Assembly: GCF_009828055.1 (NCBI RefSeq)
Contig: NZ_WTYB01000001.1
Coordinates: forward strand, 201,183-265,182
DNA length: 64,000 nt
Direction of reading: 5' to 3'
Source of the DNA: Erythrobacter ramosus
GTDB lineage: Bacteria > Pseudomonadota > Alphaproteobacteria > Sphingomonadales > Sphingomonadaceae
The first letter of the stretch is position 1. The number at the start of each line of letters is the position of its first letter. The notes under the pieces are model-generated. The model saw only the letters and a program-made list of their open reading frames with translations. It was not told the DNA's origin and did no database searches. The translations under genes were made by a program, and so were the position numbers. Shown here in pieces: positions 57,673 through 64,000 of this stretch.

Positions 57673-59628
57673 TCAGGCGCCCTGCGGTGCCTCGTCACCT
57701 TTCCCGAAGCGCTTGCCCGCCTTGGGGATCGCCGAGCCGCGCATCGGCGCTGCCACCATCGGCCCGCGCGGGGCATCGGGACGGTCAATCTTGCCGTTTT
57801 CGAGCAGCGAATTGATCTCCTCGCCATTCAACGTCTCGTATTCGAGCAGCGCCTGAGCGAGAAGGTGGAGCTGATCCTCATGCGTCTTGAGGATGTCAGT
57901 GGCACGGGCATGAGCGCCTTCGACCAGTCCCTTGATCTCGTTGTCGATCAACTCGTTGGTCTGGCCCGAACGGAACGTCCGCTGCGAGGCCCCGTAACCC
58001 AGATAGCCCTCAGACTGCTCCTCATACTGGAGCGGGCCGAGCTTGTCCGACATGCCCCACTGGGTCACCATGCTGCGCGCCAGTTTGGTTGCATACTGGA
58101 TGTCCGACGAAGCGCCCGAGCTGACCTTATCATGGCCGAAGATGATTTCTTCCGCCACGCGGCCACCCATCGAGACCGAGAGGTTCGCGTGCATCTTGTC
58201 ACGGTGGTAGGAGTAGCTGTCCCGTTCCGGCAGACGCATCACCATGCCCAGTGCGCGGCCGCGCGGGATGATGGTGGCCTTGTGGATCGGATCGGACGCC
58301 GCCTCGTGCACCGAGACAATCGCGTGGCCGGCTTCGTGATAGGCGGTCATCCGCTTCTCATCATCGGTCATGACCATGCTGCGACGCTCCGCGCCCATCA
58401 TGACCTTGTCCTTGGCGTCTTCAAACTCCTGCATCGCCACCAGCCGCTTGTTACGGCGCGCGGCCAGCAGAGCGGCTTCATTGACGAGGTTAGCCAGATC
58501 GGCGCCAGAGAAGCCGGGCGTGCCGCGCGCGATAACGCGCGAGTTGACGTCAGGGGCCAGCGGCACCTTCTTCATGTGCACGGCGAGGATTTTCTCGCGC
58601 CCGTCGATATCGGGGATCGGCACGACCACCTGGCGATCGAAGCGGCCCGGACGCAGCAGCGCCGGATCGAGCACGTCGGGCCGGTTGGTCGCGGCGATGA
58701 TGATGATGCCTTCGTTGGCTTCAAACCCGTCCATTTCGACCAGCAGCTGGTTCAGCGTCTGCTCGCGCTCGTCATTCGAGTTGCCGAGGCCATTGCCGCG
58801 CGAACGGCCCACGGCGTCGATTTCGTCGATGAAGACGATGCAGGGCGCGTTCTTCTTGGCCTGTTCGAACATGTCGCGCACGCGGCTCGCGCCGACGCCC
58901 ACGAACATCTCGACGAAGTCCGAGCCTGAAATGGTGAAGAACGGCACGCCCGCCTCACCCGCGATGGCGCGGGCAAGCAGGGTCTTGCCGGTACCGGGCG
59001 AACCGACCAGCAGCGCGCCCTTGGGAATCTGACCGCCGAGCTTGGAGAAGCGCTGCGGATCGCGCAGGAACTCAACGATTTCCTGCAATTCTTCACGCGC
59101 TTCATCGATACCAGCCACATCGTCGAAGGTCACTTTGCCCGACCGTTCGGTCAGCAGCTTGGCCTTGGACTTGCCGAAACCCATCGCGCCGCCGCCGCCG
59201 CCCTTCTGCACCTGACGCAGCGCGAAGAACGCGATGCCGAGGATCAGAAGGAATGGCAGGGAATTGAGCAGGATGAACAGAAGAACGTTCTGCCCCTCAC
59301 GCTGCGTGCCGGTGAAGCGCACGCCGTTGTCTTCCATCAGCTTGGTGATTTCGACATCATTGGGCACGGGGACGGTGCTGAACGGCTCGCCATTCTTGAG
59401 CGTTCCGGTGATGAGCTCGGCGCCCATCTGCACGTCTTGCACTTCGCCTTCGGCGACAGCGGCGCGGAAGTCGGAATAGCGGATCGCGGCGCCCGTGGTC
59501 TGGCCCGCGTTGCTGAACATGGTCACCACCAGCAGCAGGGCGAGGAAGATCCCGCCCCAAATCATCAGCTGCTTAACCCAAGGGTTGGGGCCGTCGCCTT
59601 GCGGCTGGGGATCGTTTTGCTGACTCAT
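57673..59628 (-). CDS. ftsH: ATP-dependent zinc metalloprotease FtsH
   Basis: A 651-residue membrane-bound AAA protease. Two membrane segments ([39 protein letters not shown]) flank a periplasmic part. Walker A GSPGTGKT is at about 209-216, Walker [16 protein letters not shown] at 264-278, the second region of homology at 315-332 and the zinc site HEAGH at 431-435. It degrades misfolded and regulated proteins. It is followed by its own terminator. Confidence 0.98.
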   Translation of the reverse strand: MSQQNDPQPQGDGPNPWVKQLMIWGGIFLALLLVVTMFSNAGQTTGAAIRYSDFRAAVAEGEVQDVQMGAELITGTLKNGEPFSTVPVPNDVEITKLMEDNGVRFTGTQREGQNVLLFILLNSLPFLLILGIAFFALRQVQKGGGGGAMGFGKSKAKLLTERSGKVTFDDVAGIDEAREELQEIVEFLRDPQRFSKLGGQIPKGALLVGSPGTGKTLLARAIAGEAGVPFFTISGSDFVEMFVGVGASRVRDMFEQAKKNAPCIVFIDEIDAVGRSRGNGLGNSNDEREQTLNQLLVEMDGFEANEGIIIIAATNRPDVLDPALLRPGRFDRQVVVPIPDIDGREKILAVHMKKVPLAPDVNSRVIARGTPGFSGADLANLVNEAALLAARRNKRLVAMQEFEDAKDKVMMGAERRSMVMTDDEKRMTAYHEAGHAIVSVHEAASDPIHKATIIPRGRALGMVMRLPERDSYSYHRDKMHANLSVSMGGRVAEEIIFGHDKVSSGASSDIQYATKLARSMVTQWGMSDKLGPLQYEEQSEGYLGYGASQRTFRSGQTNELIDNEIKGLVEGAHARATDILKTHEDQLHLLAQALLEYETLNGEEINSLLENGKIDRPDAPRGPMVAAPMRGSAIPKAGKRFGKGDEAPQGA

Positions 59629-59735
59629 TGCAAGGGATTCCTTTCGTCAGCCTGCAATGTAGGATGCGCGCGGTGAATGGCAAGATAATGCGCAAGCTCG
59701 CGCATGATGCTAATTTTCGAACAGCGTGATGCGAA
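59629..59735. other. Gap between the TetR and ftsH genes
   Basis: About 107 bp read leftwards as the ftsH leader. GCCATTCACC and TGCGCAAGCTCGCGCA (a small palindrome near 59692-59707) are visible; GGAATCCCTTGCA precedes ftsH. Confidence 0.4.
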
Positions 59736-60413
59736 TTATCGATCCGTCGCGCACGGCATCGCCGGTTTGCCATAAGCGGCGAGGAACACCTCGACCGCGC
59801 CCGCGATACGCTGATCGCGCGCTTCCGGGGTGACGAAGGCACCAAAGCGGCGTTCAAGATCGCCCATGCCCTTGCACATCGACACGAATTGTTCGGCCGC
59901 TAGCATCGGATCAGGGATCGCCAGCTCGCCTGCCGCGACCGCATGACTGAGATAGGCCGCAAAGCCATGCTTCATCCGCCACGGCCCGGCTTCGAGAAAC
60001 GCCGCGCCAATAGCGGGTTCAACCTCGGTCTCGGCAGCGATGCGGCGTTCGAACTGGATCATTTCCGGGCGGAACAGGAAGGCGTAGATCGCCTGGCCGA
60101 TCGCTGTCAGCCGCTCACGGACGGTGCCGTGGACTGCGCCTTCGAGCGAGAAATGCCCGCGCATCTTCTCGCATTCGCATTCGACCGCCGCGGTGAACAG
60201 CGCGCGCTTGTCGCCGAACTGGTTGTAGATCGTGACCTTGGAGACGCCCGCGTCAGCGGCGACCTGTTCGATCGCGGTGGCGGCATAGCCGTGGTGGAAG
60301 AAATGATGCGCAGCTGTCTCGACGATCGCTACGCGCTTGGCGGCATCAAGCGGCCGGCCCGCCTTGCGGCGAACAGGTTTTTTTTCAGGTTCGGATGAAC
60401 CGGAGATTGACAA
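59736..60413 (-). CDS. TetR/AcrR-family regulator of the adjacent exporter
   Basis: A 225-residue protein with a TTG start at 60413. The HTH is IEQVAADAGVSKVTIYNQFG after VAIVETAAHHFFHHGYAATA. The C-terminal ligand domain includes RLTAIGQAIYAFLFRPEMIQ and FVSMCKGMGDLERRFG, as in AefR-type regulators. A perfect palindrome directly upstream of its own start suggests that it represses itself and the divergent ABC exporter operon. Confidence 0.9.
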   Translation of the reverse strand: MSISGSSEPEKKPVRRKAGRPLDAAKRVAIVETAAHHFFHHGYAATAIEQVAADAGVSKVTIYNQFGDKRALFTAAVECECEKMRGHFSLEGAVHGTVRERLTAIGQAIYAFLFRPEMIQFERRIAAETEVEPAIGAAFLEAGPWRMKHGFAAYLSHAVAAGELAIPDPMLAAEQFVSMCKGMGDLERRFGAFVTPEARDQRIAGAVEVFLAAYGKPAMPCATDR

Positions 60414-60415
60414 AA

Positions 60416-60449
60416 TGAACGGCTCCGTTCAGTTAAACGCGACCGTTCA
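60416..60449. promoter_or_regulatory. TetR-type operator
   Basis: The perfect inverted repeat TGAACGG-CT-CCGTTCA (60416-60431) is followed by a second half site CCGTTCA (60443-60449) in AACGCGACCGTTCA. It lies between the divergent regulator and permease starts. Confidence 0.85.
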
Positions 60450-60508
60450 ACAATGCGTCTAATCATCCAAGGGCGCAACCCTCTCCGCTGATAAAGGTTC
60501 CTGCCAAC

Positions 60509-61645
60509 GTGCTTTGGATCGCCATCAGGATGCTCACCGGGGACGCCCAGAAGTTCTATGGGCTGTTGTTCGGTATCGGTTTTTCCACTCTCCTCATCAC
60601 CCAGCAGATGACGATCTTCGTCAACCTGGTCGAGCGCGGGGCCAGCGGCGTTTACAACGCGCCCGAGGCCGAAGTGTGGGTGATGGACCCGGTCAGCCGC
60701 ACCACCGATGTCAGTTACGCGATGCCCGGCACCGCGCTGGACCGGGTGCGCTCGGTCGAGGGGGTGGAATGGGCCGTCCCGCATCTGCGCGCAGTCGCCA
60801 ATGTGCGCACGGCCGACGGCGATCTCGAAGGCGTGGCGGTGATCGGCGTTGACGATTCAACGCTGATCGGCCTGCCCGAACGCATGGCCAAAGGCGACAA
60901 GTCGGTGATGTTCGCGCCGGACAGCGTGGTGATCGACGACACCGGAACCACCCGCTTCTTCCCGCCCGAACAAGACCCGATCGGCGAGCGGCTCGAACTC
61001 AATGACCAGCGCGCCGTTATCCGCGGCATTGCGGATTCGATCCCGAGCTTCACCAGCACCGTGGTGCTCTACACCCGCTATTCCAACGCTCTGAAGTTCG
61101 TCCCCGGCACTCGCAACCGCCTGAGCTTCGTGCTGGTCGGCGTGAGCGAGGGACAGACGCCCCAAGAGGTTGCCGCGCGGATCGAAGCCGAGACCGGATT
61201 GAAGGCCCAGACCCGCGACGAATTCTCGCAGGCCGGCGTCAACTTCATCATCGAGAACACCGGCATCCCGACCAATTTCGGCATCACCGTGTTCCTCGGC
61301 TTCGTGGTCGGCGTGGCGATTGTCGGCCTGACCTTCAGCCTGTTCCTGCGCGACAACATCAAGCAATTTGGCGCCTTGAAGGCGATCGGCGTCACCAATT
61401 CCAAGATCGTCCAGATGGTCGCAGCGCAGGCCGGGATGGTCGGCATCATCGGCTATGCGCTGGGCGTGGTCGGCACGGTCGCCTTCATCAAGGGGTTCAG
61501 CGCCAATCCGTTCTTCAAGGGCTTCTACATCCCCTGGCAGATCCCGCTGATCAGCTTGGCTGCCGTGGTGGTGATCCTCGCCATCACCGGCCTGATCGCG
61601 ATCCGCAGCGTGCTCAATACCGAACCGGCTTCGGTGTTCAGGTGA
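60509..61645 (+). CDS. ABC exporter permease (FtsX/DevC-like)
   Basis: A 378-residue permease with a GTG start. The first membrane segment is FYGLLFGIGFSTLLITQQMT; a large periplasmic domain spans residues 40-255 (VYNAPEAEVWVMDPVSRTTD; TVVLYTRYSNALKFVPGTRN). Three more segments close it: ITVFLGFVVGVAIVGLTFSL, AAQAGMVGIIGYALGVVGTV and IPLISLAAVVVILAITGLIA. The FtsX-like four-segment layout matches DevC of DevBCA and MacB-type exporters. Confidence 0.88.
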   Translation: MLWIAIRMLTGDAQKFYGLLFGIGFSTLLITQQMTIFVNLVERGASGVYNAPEAEVWVMDPVSRTTDVSYAMPGTALDRVRSVEGVEWAVPHLRAVANVRTADGDLEGVAVIGVDDSTLIGLPERMAKGDKSVMFAPDSVVIDDTGTTRFFPPEQDPIGERLELNDQRAVIRGIADSIPSFTSTVVLYTRYSNALKFVPGTRNRLSFVLVGVSEGQTPQEVAARIEAETGLKAQTRDEFSQAGVNFIIENTGIPTNFGITVFLGFVVGVAIVGLTFSLFLRDNIKQFGALKAIGVTNSKIVQMVAAQAGMVGIIGYALGVVGTVAFIKGFSANPFFKGFYIPWQIPLISLAAVVVILAITGLIAIRSVLNTEPASVFR

Positions 61646-62391
61646 GCGGGGAGGTGATCATGGACACGACAAAAATCGGCGGCTGCGCGCCCGAAGCCGC
61701 GATCTGCGCGCGCGGCATCTCCCGCGATTTCGAGGCCGGGCAGACCACCATCCGCGTGCTGCACGACATCAACACTGACATCCGCCCGGGCGAAATGACC
61801 TATGTTGTGGGCGAAAGCGGCTCGGGCAAGACGACGCTGATCTCGATCATGTGCGGCATCCTGTGGCCGACCGAGGGCGAGGTGAAGGTGTTCGGCACCG
61901 ACATTTACAAGCTGTCGGATACTGAGCTGGTCAAGTTCCGGCTCAACAACATCGGCTTCATTTTCCAGCAGTACAACCTGATCCCGTCGATCGACGTCGC
62001 CAGCAACGCCGCCGTCCCGCTGATCGCGCAAGGGATGCCGCGCGAGGAAGCGCGTGAACGGGCCAAGGTGCTGCTCGACAAGCTCAATATCGGCAATCAG
62101 GCGGACAAGCTGCCGCGCCAGCTTTCGGGCGGGCAGCAGCAGCGCGTCGCCATCGCCCGCGCACTGGTGCACGAACCGCGGCTGGTGGTGTGTGACGAGC
62201 CGACCGCCGCGCTCGATGCCTCGTCGGGCCGCCGGGTGATGGACCTTCTGCGCGAAGTCGCGGTTGCGCCGGATCGAGCGTGCATCATCGTGACTCACGA
62301 CAACCGCATCTTCGATCTCGCTGACCGCATCATCGTGCTGGAAGACGGTCGCATCACGCATGACGGCAAGGAAATGCCCGATGACCATTGA
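61642..62391 (+). CDS. ABC exporter ATPase (DevA/LolD-like)
   Basis: A 249-residue ATPase. Walker A is [17 protein letters not shown]-loop [15 protein letters not shown], signature [15 protein letters not shown], Walker [13 protein letters not shown], and H-loop [14 protein letters not shown]. The frame begins with a GTG that overlaps the permease stop (GTGA), but GGGGAGGTG before an ATG at 61660 makes the latter a good alternative start. Confidence 0.95.
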   Translation: MSGEVIMDTTKIGGCAPEAAICARGISRDFEAGQTTIRVLHDINTDIRPGEMTYVVGESGSGKTTLISIMCGILWPTEGEVKVFGTDIYKLSDTELVKFRLNNIGFIFQQYNLIPSIDVASNAAVPLIAQGMPREEARERAKVLLDKLNIGNQADKLPRQLSGGQQQRVAIARALVHEPRLVVCDEPTAALDASSGRRVMDLLREVAVAPDRACIIVTHDNRIFDLADRIIVLEDGRITHDGKEMPDDH

Positions 62392-62442
62392 TGCCGCCCC
62401 AAACACTCTCTCCCCCTCCCTCCTGACTCCGCCGAGGACGCC

Positions 62443-63429
62443 ATGTTCCGCAATCTAAGCTTTGCCCGCCAGATCCTGCCGATTGCCGCGCTGATCGGTG
62501 TCGCCATCGGCGCCTGGCTGATCTTCGTCGGCTTGCCTGACCGCTCCACTTCCGAGCCGGTTGAACAGCCCCCCAAGGCGGTCGGCAAGCTGGCCGACCA
62601 GCCGCGCGTGGCGGGCGCCGGGATTGTCGAGCCGTCGAGCGAAGTGATCGACATCGGCTCGGCCCTGTCGGGCCTTGTCACCGATGTCCGCGTGCGTCCG
62701 GGGGACCGGGTGGCCAAGGGCGAAGTGCTGTTCACGGTCGATGCCCGCGCCGCGCGAGCTACCCTCGATCAGGCCGCTGCCGCGATCAACGAAGCGCGCG
62801 CCTCAATCGCCGAAGCGAGCGCCGCGCAGAAGACCGCCCGCGAACAGCTGGCGCTCTATCGCAACCTCTCCGATCCTGCTGCCGTCAGCCGCGCCGAAGT
62901 GATCCGCGCCGAGGGTGAGGAAGCCGCTGCAACCAGCCGCCTCGGCCTCGCCCGCGCGCGCCTCGCCGCCTCGCAATCCGCCGCTGCCGCCGCCCGCACC
63001 GAGATCGAGCGGCTCGTGGTTCGCGCACCGATTGCGGGCGAGATCCTCGCGGTCAACATCCGCCCCGGCGAATTCGTCGCCACGCAGGGTGGCGGCAACA
63101 GCCAGCCCTTCATCCAGATGGGCGAGACCAATCCGCTCCACGTCCGTGTCGATATCGACGAGAACGAAGTGGCGCGTGTCGCTCTGGGCGAACCGGCAGT
63201 CGTCTCCCCGCGCGGTGCGGCGGAACTGCACGTCAATGCCACCTTCGTGCGGGCCGAACCGCAAGTGGTGCCCAAGCGCTCGCTCACCAACTCGGCGGCG
63301 GAACGAGTCGATGTCCGGGTGCTCCAGCTGATCTACGCGCTGCCGCCGTCGGATGCCTTCAGGGTCGGCCAGCAGATCGACGCCTTCATCCCCGCCAAGC
63401 CCGGCCAGCCTGCCAAGCAGGGGAACTGA
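62443..63429 (+). CDS. HlyD-type periplasmic adaptor (DevB-like)
   Basis: A 328-residue membrane-fusion protein. One N-terminal membrane segment (ILPIAALIGVAIGAWLIFVG), then GAGIVEPSSEVIDIGSALSG beginning the lipoyl part, VRPGDRVAKGEVLFTVDARA, a long coiled-coil hairpin (RATLDQAAAAINEARASIAE; RLGLARARLAASQSAAAAAR), and VVRAPIAGEILAVNIRPGEF. It links the inner-membrane exporter to an outer-membrane channel. Confidence 0.93.
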   Translation: MFRNLSFARQILPIAALIGVAIGAWLIFVGLPDRSTSEPVEQPPKAVGKLADQPRVAGAGIVEPSSEVIDIGSALSGLVTDVRVRPGDRVAKGEVLFTVDARAARATLDQAAAAINEARASIAEASAAQKTAREQLALYRNLSDPAAVSRAEVIRAEGEEAAATSRLGLARARLAASQSAAAAARTEIERLVVRAPIAGEILAVNIRPGEFVATQGGGNSQPFIQMGETNPLHVRVDIDENEVARVALGEPAVVSPRGAAELHVNATFVRAEPQVVPKRSLTNSAAERVDVRVLQLIYALPPSDAFRVGQQIDAFIPAKPGQPAKQGN

Positions 63430-63433
63430 GGCG

Positions 63434-64000
63434 ATGCGCCGCCTGCCCTCCGCCCTCGCCGGAGCCCTGCTGCCGCTGACACTCGCGGCCTGCATCGCCA
63501 ACCCTGCGCCCGAAATCGCGACCCCGGCGCCCGATCTGCCGCCTGCGTTCTTGTACCAGCCCGAGGGCGCGGCCGGAGCAGAGCTTGCTGCGCTGATGCC
63601 CCAAGGCGATCCGGCGTGGCGGACGCTGTCCGAGGCTGCGATTGCCGAAGGGCCAAGCCTCGCCGAAGCGCTGGCCCGGATCGATAGCGCGCGCGCCGGC
63701 GCGCGCCGCGCCGGAGCCGACCGGCTGCCGAACATCACCGCCGATGGCGATGTGACCCGCAACCGCATCAACCCGGCGCAATTTGGGCAGGCGGGCCAGC
63801 AGGGCTTCATTCCGCGCGAACAATCCTCCTATGGCGCGAATATCGTCGCCAGCTGGGACCCCGACCTGTTCGGCGAATTGAAAGCGCAGGAACGCGCGGC
63901 AATTGCCCGGATCGACGCGGCCAGCGCACAGGCGCAAGGCGTGCGGCTGGCGCTGCTGGCTGAGATTGCCGCCAGCGTTACCGATTGGCGCGTACTCGAT
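63434..64000 (+). CDS. NodT-type outer-membrane efflux lipoprotein (partial)
   Basis: The first 189 residues of a TolC-like channel. The signal RRLPSALAGALLPLTLAACI has a lipobox ending in Cys. SLAEALARIDSARAGARRAG, then ADRLPNITADGDVTRNRINP and FIPREQSSYGANIVASWDPD, then LFGELKAQERAAIARIDAAS match the NodT family (asWELDLFGxxR). It starts 4 nt after the adaptor stop. The C-terminal part is beyond the window. Confidence 0.92.
   Translation, partial: MRRLPSALAGALLPLTLAACIANPAPEIATPAPDLPPAFLYQPEGAAGAELAALMPQGDPAWRTLSEAAIAEGPSLAEALARIDSARAGARRAGADRLPNITADGDVTRNRINPAQFGQAGQQGFIPREQSSYGANIVASWDPDLFGELKAQERAAIARIDAASAQAQGVRLALLAEIAASVTDWRVLD

Noticed and set aside
57439..58929. Plus-strand frame of 496 codons
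   Set aside because: Antisense to ftsH and across its terminator.

Overview
The window is about 64-65% GC and its host genes (CC_3452 family, UPF0262, DUF3667, an rpmH-rnpA-yidD-yidC-engB cluster of alphaproteobacterial type, TonB-like and NodT-type genes) point to a sphingomonad alphaproteobacterium, most likely of the Erythrobacter/Porphyrobacter group. That placement rests on gene families and order read by eye, not on a database search. No tRNA, rRNA, CRISPR array or insertion sequence was seen.

Positions 1 to about 31.6 kb are a transposable, Mu-like prophage that runs off the left edge, so its tail-tip end is missing. Nearly all of it is read leftwards in tightly overlapping genes. From right to left: a repressor (plus strand, with two small cargo genes behind it), a divergent operator, a Ner-like HTH protein, an early block (unknowns, ParB-like protein, adenine methyltransferase fragment or variant, two LexA-like HTH paralogues), the DDE transposase A and ATPase B, GemA, a Mor/C-type activator, a lysis cassette (GH24 lysozyme, nested Rz/Rz1 spanins, DksA/TraR finger, holin-like membrane protein), a Mu-type packaging and head module (gp25-27-like, large terminase, DUF935 portal, gpF, gpG, protease/scaffold I, cement protein, capsid T, gp35, gp36), then tail genes. 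The tail has a terminator, a tube protein, a chaperone pair with a textbook -1 frameshift site, and a giant tape measure, but no sheath gene is seen in the place where Mu has one. I infer a transposable siphophage: Mu replication and head, lambda-type tail.

Two copies of a 23-bp element lie exactly 31 nt before the start codons of the lysozyme and protease genes, the places where Mu has its late promoters Plys and PI, and a terminator-like hairpin separates the two late units. This suggests late control by the single Mor/C-type protein.

From 32.1 kb onwards the DNA is host chromosome: a glyoxalase and secreted nuclease; the ribosome/membrane-insertion cluster engB-yidC-yidD-rnpA-rpmH; comM, a TonB-like protein, recQ, an HxlR regulator and a CC_3452 protein; a large intergenic palindrome; HAD phosphatase, type-B rpmJ, galE; a lipoprotein, an M14 carboxypeptidase, cdd, a GH25-like protein, UPF0262; dnaB, a diguanylate cyclase, a phospholipase-D protein; an MGMT-like protein, rpoZ, a ParA-like ATPase, DUF3667, ftsH; and at the right edge a TetR-controlled ABC exporter (permease, ATPase, HlyD adaptor, NodT-type outer-membrane lipoprotein, the last cut by the window end).
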